From Shewanella salipaludis (GTDB lineage: Bacteria > Pseudomonadota > Gammaproteobacteria > Enterobacterales > Shewanellaceae): 64,000 nt of DNA. The stretch is taken from contig NZ_JAAXYH010000012.1 in the NCBI RefSeq assembly GCF_012911865.1, positions 51,742 to 115,741 of the forward strand, read 5' to 3'. Of the stretch, positions 43,658 through 53,444 are shown in pieces (the stretch's first letter is position 1; every line of letters begins with the position of its first letter). The translations under genes were made by a program, and so were the position numbers. The notes beneath the pieces are model-generated. The model searched no databases. It saw nothing but the letters and a program-made list of their open reading frames with translations, and had not been told where the DNA came from.

Positions 43658-45070
43658 TCACACCGTGATGGCACTCGCTCGCGGGCGGATGAACAGACAG
43701 GCCAACATGGTCAGTACCGTAGGCAATAACCAGGCCATGCCTTCGGCATGCAGTGGCAACTCGGCCGTCAGACGTTCTATGTAGAGCAGCACATCGACCA
43801 GGAAGGCCAACAGACCGTTGCTGGGTTCCAGCGTCTGCAATACCTCACGGGTCAAGCCGGCGGCATGCAGGCCATCGAGAATGCCGAAGAATAACGCCAC
43901 GCTCAACACCAAACGGTGAGAGAACTCGGGGCGCTTGAAAGAGGAGGTCAGGAATGTCAGCACCACCAAGGCGATGGCAACCGGATATATGGTCAGGAGC
44001 ACGGGTATGCTGATGCTGATTAGCTGGCTCAGGCCTATGTTGGCCACGGTGGCACAGATGGCACTCAGCAAGAACACCCATGACTTGTAGCTCATCACCG
44101 GCAATAACTCGTCGAAGAACTCGGAACAGGCTGTCACCAGGCCGACAGCCGTGGTCAGACAGGCCAGGGTGACCACAGTCGACAACATCACAGTGCCTAA
44201 GGCGCCAAATTCATGGGTCACATAATTGGTCAGTATCTGGCCACCATTCTCGGCACCCTGGGCGATATCGCCGGCGGTCGCGCCGAGGAAGAAGAGCGAT
44301 ACATACACGAATGCCAGACCGGCGGCGGCGATGAACGCGGCACGCACCAGGTACTTGGTCTGCAAGGCAGGCTCGGTGATCCCCTTCTTGCGCACTATGT
44401 CGATGATCAACATGCCAAACATCAGAGACGCCAGGGTGTCCATGGTGTTATAACCTTCGAGTATCCCCTTGGTCAGCGGGCTGTTGCGGTAATCGCCGAC
44501 CGCCTGGCCAACCTCTGATCCCGGCAGGAAGATCACGGATATCGCCAAGGCAACCAACAGTGTAATAAGGATAGGCGTCAATACCTTGCCGACGTTATCG
44601 AGCAATTTCCCCGGAAACATGGCCAACAGCATGGTCAGGGTAAAGAAGCCCAGAGTATAAAGTAATTGCGTCAACTTAAGCTCGACCGAGCCCAGCATGA
44701 TGATCGCCTCGGTATTTTCTATGAAAGGCCGGGCACCTATCTCATAGGCCACCAGGCCTGTCCTTGGGGCGGCGAAGGCCGGGCCTATGATGATGTAGAT
44801 GGCGATGGCCAAGGCAGTTGCGGCGAAGGCCGGCAGCATGACCATGACTTTGCCATTGGCCTTGGCGACGGCAATCAGGCCTGTGAGGGGCAAGCCCACG
44901 GCAGTGACCAGGAAACCCAACATGGCCAGCGGCATATTCTCACCGGCAAGCATACCGGCGAACGGTGGGAAAATCAGGTTACCAGCCCCCAGAAAAAAGG
45001 CGAAGGTCATGAAGCCTAAGCCCAGGGTGTCTGTAATACTCATCTGCTTGTTTTGCACTCTCTGCCCCAT
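43658..45070 (-). CDS. brnQ: Branched-chain amino acid transporter, LIVCS family
   Basis: This sodium-coupled carrier brings in leucine, isoleucine and valine. The 470-residue protein has about twelve membrane segments and starts with the family block LGFMTFAFFLGAGNLIFPPFAG in two parts (GFMTFAFFLGAGN, LIFPPFAG). The start could be 45070 (MGQRVQNKQM) or 45043 (MSITDT); neither has a strong site, and 45070 gives an N-terminus nearer in length to E. coli BrnQ. It is monocistronic. Confidence 0.93.
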   Translation of the reverse strand: MGQRVQNKQMSITDTLGLGFMTFAFFLGAGNLIFPPFAGMLAGENMPLAMLGFLVTAVGLPLTGLIAVAKANGKVMVMLPAFAATALAIAIYIIIGPAFAAPRTGLVAYEIGARPFIENTEAIIMLGSVELKLTQLLYTLGFFTLTMLLAMFPGKLLDNVGKVLTPILITLLVALAISVIFLPGSEVGQAVGDYRNSPLTKGILEGYNTMDTLASLMFGMLIIDIVRKKGITEPALQTKYLVRAAFIAAAGLAFVYVSLFFLGATAGDIAQGAENGGQILTNYVTHEFGALGTVMLSTVVTLACLTTAVGLVTACSEFFDELLPVMSYKSWVFLLSAICATVANIGLSQLISISIPVLLTIYPVAIALVVLTFLTSSFKRPEFSHRLVLSVALFFGILDGLHAAGLTREVLQTLEPSNGLLAFLVDVLLYIERLTAELPLHAEGMAWLLPTVLTMLACLFIRPRASAITV

Positions 45071-45560
45071 TTGTTGTCTTTTTGTTTCTACAAACTAAGT
45101 GATTCCGCCGGGATTAGCTACAGTTCCAGGCTATCGATTTTCGACTGTAAAATAACAATTACAGCTAAACGCAGTTAATTTAAGCTAGTGATGACAAATT
45201 TATCGCCAAACAAGCGGGGTAAAAACGCGGTCAGTGTTAGAAATCCTACTTTGAGGGCCTTTTTGGCTTAAACAGGCCCTAACTCGGGCAGAACTAATAT
45301 CAGAGATAGCCAGCCAAGGCAAGCCGGCACGGCCTGGAATAGGGAAACAGCCTGCATTTAGACGCATTTTTTCAACCTTGTCGCTACAACCCCATTAAAG
45401 TTCGCGCTTTAAGTGCAAAACTGCAACCAGGTGACCCCGCGGCAAGCCCCGCCGCCCCCGGCAGATCGGACCAGAAACAGCCCCATCCAGGCCCATGTTC
45501 GGCAGACTGGCGCCAAAAATGAGTTACAATCGCCCCATCAATAACCCCGAATGCACTCAG
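45071..45560. other. Intergenic region between brnQ and trmN
   Basis: No gene is seen. It holds the promoters of two divergent genes. A hairpin (AGGGCCT at 45254-45260 and AGGCCCT at 45274-45280) may be a terminator or a leader structure of brnQ; I see no leucine-rich leader peptide. Confidence 0.5.
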
Positions 45561-46325
45561 ATGGGCTTCAGCTTCAAACAATTTCACATCGACGACGCCG
45601 GTTGCGGCATGCCGGTCAGCACGGATGGCGTGCTGTTGGGCGCCTGGGCGCCGCTCACCCGGGCCAGGCATATCCTGGATATAGGGGCCGGCAGCGGCCT
45701 GTTGAGCCTGATGGCCGCCCAGCGCACCCACGAGCAGGCACGGCCTCAGGCACAAATAGTAGCGGTCGAATTGGATGAGGCCGCCGCCCTTGCCTGCCGT
45801 CATAATTTCGCCAACAGCCCATGGCCCGACAGACTGAGTCTGCATCACACCAGCATCCAGGACTATAGCGAGCGCCATCCCGGGTCACCCAGGGGACAAG
45901 AGCCGGCGTTATTCGAGCACATCATCTGCAATCCGCCCTACTTCGAGTCGGGCCTGCTCTCGGGCAATCCGGCCAGAGCCAACGCCCGGCATACGGAGCG
46001 GCTGAGTTTCGCCGCCCTGCTGAGCGCCATCACCCGGTTGTTGCATCCGTCCGGCTCGGTCAGCCTGATCTTGCCCCTGGCCGGCCTGCCGCGGCTAATG
46101 CCATTGCTGGCCCAGACTGGCCTGGTTCTGCGCGAGTTGCAGCCGGTAGCCAGTGTCGAAACCAAGGCGCCGCAGCGCGGTTTATTGCTGTTACAGAAGG
46201 CTCAGACGCCCCAGGCGAGCATGAATGCCTGCATGACTCACCCTGTGCTGACGGTGCGCGACCGCCATGGCCACTATTCCCCGGCCATGGCGGCGCTGAC
46301 ACGGGACTTTTACCTGAAACTCTGA
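45561..46325 (+). CDS. trmN6: tRNA1(Val) (adenine(37)-N6)-methyltransferase
   Basis: This SAM-dependent enzyme (YfiC) methylates A37 in tRNA1-Val. The 254-residue product has the SAM loop ILDIGAGSGLLSLMAAQR, acidic strand VAVELDEAAA and the amino-methyltransferase motif NPPYF (IICNPPYFESG). The start MGFSFKQFHID at 45561 matches YfiC, where FxFKQF is conserved. The ribosome binding site is unclear. srmB follows 151 bp on, and in E. coli srmB and yfiC are also neighbours. Confidence 0.92.
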   Translation: MGFSFKQFHIDDAGCGMPVSTDGVLLGAWAPLTRARHILDIGAGSGLLSLMAAQRTHEQARPQAQIVAVELDEAAALACRHNFANSPWPDRLSLHHTSIQDYSERHPGSPRGQEPALFEHIICNPPYFESGLLSGNPARANARHTERLSFAALLSAITRLLHPSGSVSLILPLAGLPRLMPLLAQTGLVLRELQPVASVETKAPQRGLLLLQKAQTPQASMNACMTHPVLTVRDRHGHYSPAMAALTRDFYLKL

Positions 46326-46476
46326 TGTCGCCGGCACTCGGCAGTCACAGGGCAGGCCTCCCCGCGCCAGGCCCTGCGGCCCAGGCTCGGCTAATGGCGC
46401 CATAAGCAGATAAGTTATTTAAGTTAGCCGCCATAAGCTTTATAATGCTGCGCTATTATCCGTCGAGACGCCGCGC

Positions 46477-47688
46477 ATGCTATTTGAAGATTTCCAGCTT
46501 GACCCTAGCTTATTAGAGTCACTCAAGGCCATGGGGCACCACACCCCCACCAAGATCCAGCAACAAACCATTCCTCTGGCCATGGAGCAAAGGGATATCC
46601 TGGCGCGCGCCCCGACAGGCACAGGCAAGACGGCCAGCTTCCTGCTGCCGGCCTTGCAACATCTGATCGATTTCCCTCGGCGTTTCCCGGGACAGGCAAG
46701 GGTATTGGTGCTCACGCCGACCCGTGAACTGGCCAGCCAAATTCACAGGTATGCCTGCCATCTGGCAACCGACTTAGATCTGGACATAGGCATAGTCACG
46801 GGCGGCGTCCCCTATGGTCCACAGGAAGAGACCCTGGCGGGCAATGTGGATATTCTGGTGGCGACCCCTGGCCGTTTGCTGGAATACCTGGACAAAGACA
46901 AATTCGATGCCACCGAAGTCGACATCCTGGTGATAGATGAAGCCGACCGCATGCTGGACATGGGGTTCTCTTCCGTGGTGAACACCATCGCCATCGAGGC
47001 CCAGGGCCGTAAGCAGAATATGTTGTTCTCGGCCACCCTGGAAGGCGGCGGTGTGCAACGTTTTGCCCGCGACCTGCTGAAGGATCCCGCCATCATAGAT
47101 GTGGACTCACCCCGCAGCGAGAAGGCCAAGATCCACCAGTGGATCCACCTGGCCGATGACAAGAACCACAAATTCCAGCTGTTATGCCATCTGCTCAATC
47201 AGGAAGAAGTCAAGCGCGCCATAGTGTTCGTCAAGACCCGCGAGCAGGTCAGCAGCCTCGAAGGCCTGTTGCTCAAGGCAGGGATCCCCTGCGCCTTCAT
47301 GCGCGGCGACATGGAACAGAAGAAACGCTTCCAGGCCCTGGGACGCTTCACCAAGGGTGAGGTCAAAGTCTTGTTGGCGACCGATGTCGCGGCCCGCGGC
47401 ATAGATGTCGACGACATCACCCATGTGATCAACTTCGACATGCCAAGATCGGCCGATACCTATATTCACCGCATAGGCCGTACCGGCCGTGCCGGCGCCA
47501 AGGGCACGGCCATCTCCCTGGCCGAGGCCCATGATATGCGCATCGTGGGCAAGATAGAGCGCTACATGGAACAACCCCTGAAACGCCGTGTCATCGAAGA
47601 GCTGCGTCCCAGGAATAAAGAAGCCAAGGTACCAGGCAAGAAAAAGCCCAATGCCAAGGCGGCGGCCAAGAAAGCCAAGAAGAAATAG
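46477..47688 (+). CDS. srmB: ATP-dependent RNA helicase SrmB
   Basis: SrmB is a DEAD-box helicase that acts early in 50S subunit assembly. The 403-residue protein has the motifs [50 protein letters not shown] (characteristic of SrmB), ARGIDVDD and HRIGRTGR, and a short Lys/Ala-rich tail. The start (MLFEDFQLDP) matches SrmB. A strong terminator follows. Confidence 0.94.
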   Translation: MLFEDFQLDPSLLESLKAMGHHTPTKIQQQTIPLAMEQRDILARAPTGTGKTASFLLPALQHLIDFPRRFPGQARVLVLTPTRELASQIHRYACHLATDLDLDIGIVTGGVPYGPQEETLAGNVDILVATPGRLLEYLDKDKFDATEVDILVIDEADRMLDMGFSSVVNTIAIEAQGRKQNMLFSATLEGGGVQRFARDLLKDPAIIDVDSPRSEKAKIHQWIHLADDKNHKFQLLCHLLNQEEVKRAIVFVKTREQVSSLEGLLLKAGIPCAFMRGDMEQKKRFQALGRFTKGEVKVLLATDVAARGIDVDDITHVINFDMPRSADTYIHRIGRTGRAGAKGTAISLAEAHDMRIVGKIERYMEQPLKRRVIEELRPRNKEAKVPGKKKPNAKAAAKKAKKK

Positions 47689-47706
47689 CCCAATTTAAAT
47701 GTGTTT

Positions 47707-47733
47707 AAAAAAGCCGCAACAGCGGCTTTTTTT
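47707..47733 (+). terminator. Rho-independent terminator of srmB
   Basis: AAAAAAGCCGC (47707-47717) pairs with GCGGCTTTTTT (47722-47732) over a 4-nt loop and ends in seven T. Confidence 0.95.
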
Positions 47734-47941
47734 ATCTCTTTGATATTTATTGGGTTAGTTTTATGTTTTGCCCGGGAGACAGGATAAATAGCACAAATGC
47801 CGGCTGAAATTCGCCTTTCCTCTCCCTAAGCCTCGAAATATTATTTTTGGATACATTTTATTTACAAAAAGACGTTTATCGACCGGCCCGTCTCTGGTAA
47901 TTTAGGCGGCCTAAGTGACTTGCATGGATGTATAGCGAAAA

Positions 47942-49153
47942 ATGATGAAAACGATCCTGCGGAGAGCCTCTCCTTTCCTGATAGTAATAGTGTTTCTGGC
48001 CCTGGCTGCGATCCTGATGAGCACCAAGGAAGCCCCGGAGCAGAAACCCGATGCGGCCCCAGTGCCTATTATCGATGTGACCAGCGTGCAGCAAAGGAAT
48101 ATGTCGCTGAGCCTGTCTTCCTACGGTGTGGTCAATCCCAAATACAAGACCCAACTGGTCACCGAAGTTCAGGGACGCATGTTGAGCATCGCCGATACCT
48201 TCGTCGCCGGTGGCATAGTCCATAAAGGCGAACAACTGGCGCAGATAGAACCCTCTGATTATCAAGCCGATCTGATCCAAGCCCAGGCAAGCCTGGCACA
48301 GGCACAGGCGGCGCTGAACGAAGAGAAGGCCCGCGGTGAAGTCGCCAAGATTGAGTTTAAGGGCTACGACAAGGGCCTGCCGCCGGAGCTGGGGCTGCGC
48401 ATACCCCAGCTGAAAAAAGAGCAGGCCAACGTCAAATACGCCGAAGCCGCACTGGCCAGGGCCCAGCGCAACCTGGATCGCACCGTCATTCGGGCGCCTT
48501 TCGATGGCATCATCAAGGCGCGCAACATAGACCTGGGGCAATACGTGACCCTGGGCACCAATCTGGGTGAATTATACGGCACCAGCATAGCCGAGATCCG
48601 TCTGCCACTGGCCAATGACGAGCTCGCCTATCTGGAGTCCGTGGATAACCCCAACACCCAAGTGACCCTGAGCGCCTCTCTTGCGGGCGAAAACGTCAGC
48701 TGGGAAGGCCGGGTCGTGCGCAGCGAAGGGGTGATAGATGCGGACAACCGCATGGTTTATCTGGTCGCCGAAGTCCAGGACCCCTACCTGCGCAGCGCCA
48801 AGGCCCCTGGGCAGTTGCCGTTGAAATTCGGCAGTTTCGTCAGCGCCGAGATAGAGGGCCGCAGCCTGGAGGCCATAGTCGCACTGCCGCGCCACATAGT
48901 GCGCAATGAGCATGTCGCCGTGGTCAGCGACAAGAACATCATAGAGATGCGTCATGTCAACGTGGTGCATACAGATCTGGAGCTGGCCTATATCAAGGGC
49001 AGCCTGGCCGATGGCGAGCGGGTTTCCCTGACCAACCTCAACAACATGGCTGACGGCCAACTGGTTAAGGTGGTGGGTGAAGACAAGACTTCAGACCAGG
49101 ATCCGCTCGACGAGCCGGCGGCGCCGACACTGATGGCAGCAGGTGATAAATAA
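47942..49153 (+). CDS. RND efflux membrane-fusion (periplasmic adaptor) protein
   Basis: The 403-residue adaptor has an N-terminal anchor (SPFLIVIVFLALAAILM) and the lipoyl/beta-barrel layout: VTEVQGRMLSIADTFVAGGIV in parts, a coiled-coil hairpin (about 95-165; QAQASLAQAQAALNEEKAR) and a second lipoyl half VIRAPFDGIIKAR. It links the RND pump to an outer-membrane channel, which is not encoded here. The stop overlaps the start of the pump gene by one base. Confidence 0.92.
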   Translation: MMKTILRRASPFLIVIVFLALAAILMSTKEAPEQKPDAAPVPIIDVTSVQQRNMSLSLSSYGVVNPKYKTQLVTEVQGRMLSIADTFVAGGIVHKGEQLAQIEPSDYQADLIQAQASLAQAQAALNEEKARGEVAKIEFKGYDKGLPPELGLRIPQLKKEQANVKYAEAALARAQRNLDRTVIRAPFDGIIKARNIDLGQYVTLGTNLGELYGTSIAEIRLPLANDELAYLESVDNPNTQVTLSASLAGENVSWEGRVVRSEGVIDADNRMVYLVAEVQDPYLRSAKAPGQLPLKFGSFVSAEIEGRSLEAIVALPRHIVRNEHVAVVSDKNIIEMRHVNVVHTDLELAYIKGSLADGERVSLTNLNNMADGQLVKVVGEDKTSDQDPLDEPAAPTLMAAGDK

Positions 49154-52100
49154 TGGATACCCAGAAAGGATTGATCTCCTGGTTTACCCGCAACAGCGTG
49201 GCAGCCAACCTGCTGATGGTGATACTGATCGTCGGTGGCCTCTTCAGTGCCGCACGGATCAACAAGGAAATTTTTCCTACCTTCGAACTCAACTATTTGA
49301 ATATCTCGGTCGCCTATCCGGGCGCCGCCCCTCAGGAGATTGAAGAAGGGATCAACATCAAGATAGAAGAGGCCATTCAGGACATAGACGGCATCAAGAA
49401 GGTCACCTCGGTTGCCAGCGAAGGCGTGGGGTCGGTCACCATAGAGGTGGAAGACGGCCATGACGTGCAGCAGGTGCTGGACGAGGCCAAGCTCAGAATC
49501 GATGCCATCTCTACCTTCCCGGTTAACATAGAAAAACCCAACATCTATCAGATTAAACCGGAAAACAATGTGATCTGGGTGTCCGTGTACGGCGACCAGA
49601 GCCCACATGACATGAAGGAGCTGGCCAAGACGGTGCGCGACGAGATCGCCGCCTTGCCCGCGGTCACCAAGGCCCAGGTCGCAGGGGTGCGTGATTATGA
49701 GATAGGCATAGAAGTCTCGGAAGATAAGCTCAGAGAGTATGGGATCAGCTTCGAGCAGGTGGCGCTGGCGGTGCGGAACTCCTCGCTCGATCTGCCCGGC
49801 GGCTCCATCCGCTCCCAGGACGGCGACATACTGCTGCGCACCAAGGGACAGGCCTATACGGGTGACGATTTTGCCAACATAGTCGTCAGCACCCGCCGCG
49901 ATGGCGGCCGCATCATGCTGCCCCAAGTGGCGAACATCAAGGATGGTTTCGAGGAGCGCCTGGGATACACCCGCTTCAACGGTCAACCCGCCGCCATCAT
50001 AGAGATCCTCAGCGTCGACGATCAAAACGCGCTGGACATCTCAGAACAGGTCAAAGACTATGTGGCCAAACGCCAGGATAGCCTGCCCACAGGTGCCAAG
50101 CTGGATACCTGGGGCGATCTGACCCATTACCTCAAGGGCCGTTTGAACATGATGTTATCCAACATGTTCTATGGCGCCCTGCTGGTCTTCCTGATCTTGG
50201 CCTTATTCCTGGATCTCAAGCTGGCCTTCTGGGTCATGATGGGCCTTCCCGTCTGCTTCCTGGGCACCATGCTCCTGATGCCGATCGAACCTTTCTCCAT
50301 GTCCATCAACATGCTCACCCTGTTCGCCTTCATCCTGGTGTTGGGGATAGTGGTCGACGACGCCATCGTCATAGGCGAGAGTGCCTACAGCGAGGTCGAA
50401 CACCATGGGCACTCGATAGACAATGTGATCCGCGGCGCCAAGAAAGTTGCCATGCCCGCCACCTTCGGGGTGTTGACGACCATAGCCGCCTTCATACCCA
50501 TGTTGATGGTACCGGGTCCCATGGGCATCATCTGGAAATCCATCGGCCTTATCGTCATCCTCTGCCTGGCCTTTTCCCTGGTAGAGTCCAAGCTGATCCT
50601 GCCGGCGCATCTGGCCCATATGAAGCTCAGAAAGTCCTCGGGTCCCAAGGGGTTCTTCGGCCGCAACAAGGCCAAATTTAACGAGCAATTCCAGTATTTC
50701 ATTCACAACAAGTACCGGCACTTCCTCGAGCGTTGCATCCAGCATAGATACAATGTCATCGCAGGCTTCATTGGGGTATTGATCCTCTCCATAGCACTGG
50801 TGGCCAGCGGCAAGGTGCGTTGGGTCTTCTTCCCCGATATCCCCTCGGACTTTATCCAGGTCAGACTGGAAATGGATGAAGGCAGTTCGGAGCAGAACAC
50901 CCTCAAAGCGGTACAGAGCATAGAAGATGCCCTGTATGCCATGAACGACAAGATGGAAAAAGACCATGGCTATCCTGTGGTAAAGAGCAGCTTCATCGAC
51001 ATGAGTTCACGCACAGGTGCCTTCATCTTTGCCGAACTGACCAAGGGCGAAGACAGGGACGTGGACGGGGTGACTATCTCGGCCGCCTGGCGTGAACAGC
51101 TGCCAGAGCTGGTCGCAGTCAAGAAGTTGAATATCAATGCCAGTACCAACGACACAGGCGGCGACATCTCCTTCAGACTGACGTCGAGCGATCTGGAGCA
51201 ATTGTCCCTGGCCACCAAGGAACTCAAGCAAAAGCTCGCCAGCTATGAAGGGGTGTATGACATCGCCGACAACTTCTCCTCCGGCAGCCATGAGATCCGC
51301 CTCAAGATCCGCCCCGAGGCCGAGGCCCTGGGCTTGACCCTGTCGGATCTCGCCCGTCAGGTCCGCTACGGCTTCTATGGTTATGAGGCCCAGCGCATCC
51401 TGCGGAACAAGGAAGAAGTCAAGGTGATGGTGCGCTATCCACTGGAGCAGCGCCGCACTGTAGGTTATCTGGAAAACATGCAGATCCGCACCCCTGCCGG
51501 GGTGGCCGTGCCTTTCTCCAGCGTGGCCGAGATAGAGATGGGTGAATCTTACTCCTCTATCACCCGGGTAGATGGTCGCAGGGCGATCAGCATCAGTGCC
51601 AGCGCCAACAAGAACAAGGTCGAACCGTCGAAGATAGTGGCCGAAATTCAAAAAGATTTTCTGCCTATGCTGATGCAGAAATATCCCAAAATTTCCACCA
51701 CCCTGGATGGCAACAGCCAGGATGAGCAAAATGCCTTGGTGGGCCTGATGCAAGGCTTCTTCTTCGCCATGTTCACCATCTATGCGCTGATGGCGATCCC
51801 GCTGAAATCCTACAGTCAGCCCTTGATCATCATGTCCGTCATCCCCTTCGGCATGATAGGCGCGCTGTTCGGCCACTTACTGCTGGGACTGTCCATGAGC
51901 ATACTCAGCCTATGCGGCATAGTGGCGCTGGCGGGAGTGGTGGTGAATGACTCGCTGATCTTGGTGGACTTCGTCAACCGGGCCAGGGCGCAAGGCTTGT
52001 CGATCAAGGCGGCGGCGATAGATTCGGGTTGCTACCGCTTCCGGGCGATCATCCTGACCTCACTGACCACCTTCGTCGGCCTGGTGCCCATCATATTGGA

Positions 52101-52314
52101 ACGCAGCCTGCAGGCGCAGATAGTCATCCCCATGGCCACCTCCTTGGCCTTCGGTATCCTCTTCTCGACCGTGGTGACCCTGATCCTGGTGCCCCTGCTG
52201 TATATAGTTCTCGACGATATCAAGCGCTTCAGCCGTCGCTTCTTCACCTGGTGGTGGCAACCCAGGGCGGAGGCAGCTCTCGAGGAGCCGACCCCGCCCC
52301 AAACGGAGCGTTAA
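49153..52314 (+). CDS. RND-family inner-membrane efflux pump
   Basis: The 1053-residue pump has the RND layout of twelve membrane segments with two large periplasmic loops. Motifs include RNSVAANLLMV near the start, the proton-relay aspartates in LGIVVDDAIVIGES (about 399-411, membrane segment 4) and GVVVNDSLILVDFVNRARAQG in the second half (in parts). It belongs to the HAE-type branch but the substrate is unknown. It overlaps the adaptor gene and has its own terminator. Confidence 0.93.
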   Translation: MDTQKGLISWFTRNSVAANLLMVILIVGGLFSAARINKEIFPTFELNYLNISVAYPGAAPQEIEEGINIKIEEAIQDIDGIKKVTSVASEGVGSVTIEVEDGHDVQQVLDEAKLRIDAISTFPVNIEKPNIYQIKPENNVIWVSVYGDQSPHDMKELAKTVRDEIAALPAVTKAQVAGVRDYEIGIEVSEDKLREYGISFEQVALAVRNSSLDLPGGSIRSQDGDILLRTKGQAYTGDDFANIVVSTRRDGGRIMLPQVANIKDGFEERLGYTRFNGQPAAIIEILSVDDQNALDISEQVKDYVAKRQDSLPTGAKLDTWGDLTHYLKGRLNMMLSNMFYGALLVFLILALFLDLKLAFWVMMGLPVCFLGTMLLMPIEPFSMSINMLTLFAFILVLGIVVDDAIVIGESAYSEVEHHGHSIDNVIRGAKKVAMPATFGVLTTIAAFIPMLMVPGPMGIIWKSIGLIVILCLAFSLVESKLILPAHLAHMKLRKSSGPKGFFGRNKAKFNEQFQYFIHNKYRHFLERCIQHRYNVIAGFIGVLILSIALVASGKVRWVFFPDIPSDFIQVRLEMDEGSSEQNTLKAVQSIEDALYAMNDKMEKDHGYPVVKSSFIDMSSRTGAFIFAELTKGEDRDVDGVTISAAWREQLPELVAVKKLNINASTNDTGGDISFRLTSSDLEQLSLATKELKQKLASYEGVYDIADNFSSGSHEIRLKIRPEAEALGLTLSDLARQVRYGFYGYEAQRILRNKEEVKVMVRYPLEQRRTVGYLENMQIRTPAGVAVPFSSVAEIEMGESYSSITRVDGRRAISISASANKNKVEPSKIVAEIQKDFLPMLMQKYPKISTTLDGNSQDEQNALVGLMQGFFFAMFTIYALMAIPLKSYSQPLIIMSVIPFGMIGALFGHLLLGLSMSILSLCGIVALAGVVVNDSLILVDFVNRARAQGLSIKAAAIDSGCYRFRAIILTSLTTFVGLVPIILERSLQAQIVIPMATSLAFGILFSTVVTLILVPLLYIVLDDIKRFSRRFFTWWWQPRAEAALEEPTPPQTER

Positions 52315-52335
52315 TCTCGACAGAGGCGAGATCAG

Positions 52336-52367
52336 AAAGGGCTTAAGCTGTCGGCTTAAGCCCTTTT
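52336..52367 (+). terminator. Rho-independent terminator of the RND operon
   Basis: AAAGGGCTTAAGC (52336-52348) pairs with GCTTAAGCCCTTTT (52354-52367). Confidence 0.92.
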
Positions 52368-52455
52368 CGTTGCTGCCCTGCAGGGATCGCCGGGTTCAAA
52401 CGCACTTATCAAGTAACCCACTGCAGCCGGCCGCCCATCTGCACCCAAGTCCGGC

Positions 52456-53064
52456 CTAAGCCGGAGCTTGGTGCTCCCGGCAAATCAACTCGATGGCATC
52501 ACCCGGCAAGAGTTCCCGGGTCAAGCCACAGAAAGGCTGGCCATCCCTGTGCTGATGAAAACGGCAACTGCTGCAGATGCCGAAGCTCTTGCGGCTCTCC
52601 TGTTGCTGTATCTGGGTCAGCAGCTCATGCAACAAGGCGGTCAATTGTTGCTCGGCTTCGGCGCCTAACTGCGCCAAGGCATTCTCCAGCACCTGCAGTG
52701 TGGCCAGCCGCTGTATCAGCGCCAGGCCTGTCTGTGTGGGCCTTAAATGCACTATGCGCTTATCCTTAGGATCCAAGCGTTTAACCAGCCATTGCCGCTC
52801 TTCCAACGCCTTGAGAGACTGAGACACTGTGCCCTTGGTCAGCCCCAGGTATTCTGTCACCCCGGTTACCGTATCCGAGTAATGATTGCAGATGCTCAGA
52901 TAGCGCAGCGCACTCAGCTGCACCGCCGGCACGGTAGACACTTGGACATCATCTCTTTGCCAACTGCGTAACAGGCTGTTGAGCCGTTCCACGTAATCAA
53001 AAAAAGTCGGCGTCATTCCCAGCTCATCAAAGTTACCTCTATTTCTTGCAGTATACATTGACAT
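52456..53064 (-). CDS. MarR-family regulator with C-terminal cysteine cluster
   Basis: The 202-residue protein has a MarR winged-helix core (about 20-150; VTGVTEYLGLTKGTVSQSL as recognition region and the wing KRLDPKDKRIVHLRPT). A C-terminal extension of about 40 residues holds C-X2-C-X11-C-X15-C (GICSSC, PFCGL, LICREH), which could bind zinc or a [Fe-S] cluster. It is divergent from the DUF2024 gene, with two copies of a TCGAWWCGAAAC motif between them. The start could instead be 53016 (MTPTFFDYV); no clear ribosome binding site decides it. Confidence 0.88.
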   Translation of the reverse strand: MSMYTARNRGNFDELGMTPTFFDYVERLNSLLRSWQRDDVQVSTVPAVQLSALRYLSICNHYSDTVTGVTEYLGLTKGTVSQSLKALEERQWLVKRLDPKDKRIVHLRPTQTGLALIQRLATLQVLENALAQLGAEAEQQLTALLHELLTQIQQQESRKSFGICSSCRFHQHRDGQPFCGLTRELLPGDAIELICREHQAPA

Positions 53065-53068
53065 AGTG

Positions 53069-53120
53069 TCGATACGAAACTATTATCTCGAACACCAAAT
53101 AAATGGTATCGAATCGAAAC
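53069..53120. promoter_or_regulatory. Two direct repeats, candidate MarR operator
   Basis: TCGATACGAAAC (53069-53080) and TCGAATCGAAAC (53109-53120) are near-identical and start exactly 40 bp apart, close to four helical turns. They lie between the divergent marR-type gene and the DUF2024 gene. Each has internal dyad character (TCGA-N-TCGA or TCG-A-TA-CGA), fitting a MarR dimer site. Confidence 0.6.
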
Positions 53121-53165
53121 CAAGCTGAATTAAGCTAAATGACAATGCCATCCAAGGAGACTGGA

Positions 53166-53420
53166 ATGAAAGTTCAGGTATTTGACACACATGTAAAAAC
53201 CCAGGCCGGCCACTACTTGCATTTTGATGTACTGATGGAGCCGAAAAATGCAGCCCAGGCCAATTTCTACGCTCAGCGCTTCTTACAGCAACAGGGCATA
53301 GACGCCGCCGATATACAGCAACAGAGCTGCAATTTTTGCCATAACGAAATCGCCACCCCAGAGGTGATGGCCGCCATCGATGCCGATGAGCATTTCATTC
53401 TCAAACTGCAAGGCTGTTAA
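53166..53420 (+). CDS. DUF2024 family protein
   Basis: The 84-residue protein matches DUF2024: MKVQVFDTHVKTQ at the start, HFDVLMEPKN, the CX2C in SCNFCHNEIATPEV and a closing ILKLQGC. The family function is unknown; the cysteines could hold a metal. AAGGAG lies before the ATG at 53166, chosen over 53139. It is divergent from the MarR-type gene and probably under its control, and leads into the Rof-like gene 24 bp later. Confidence 0.88.
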   Translation: MKVQVFDTHVKTQAGHYLHFDVLMEPKNAAQANFYAQRFLQQQGIDAADIQQQSCNFCHNEIATPEVMAAIDADEHFILKLQGC

Positions 53421-53444
53421 TTCACGCCACACTGAGACGCCAAT

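Noticed and set aside
48988..50025. Minus-strand open frame (345 codons) across the adaptor/pump junction
   Set aside because: It is antisense to the RND pair, whose motifs are intact, and has no features of its own.
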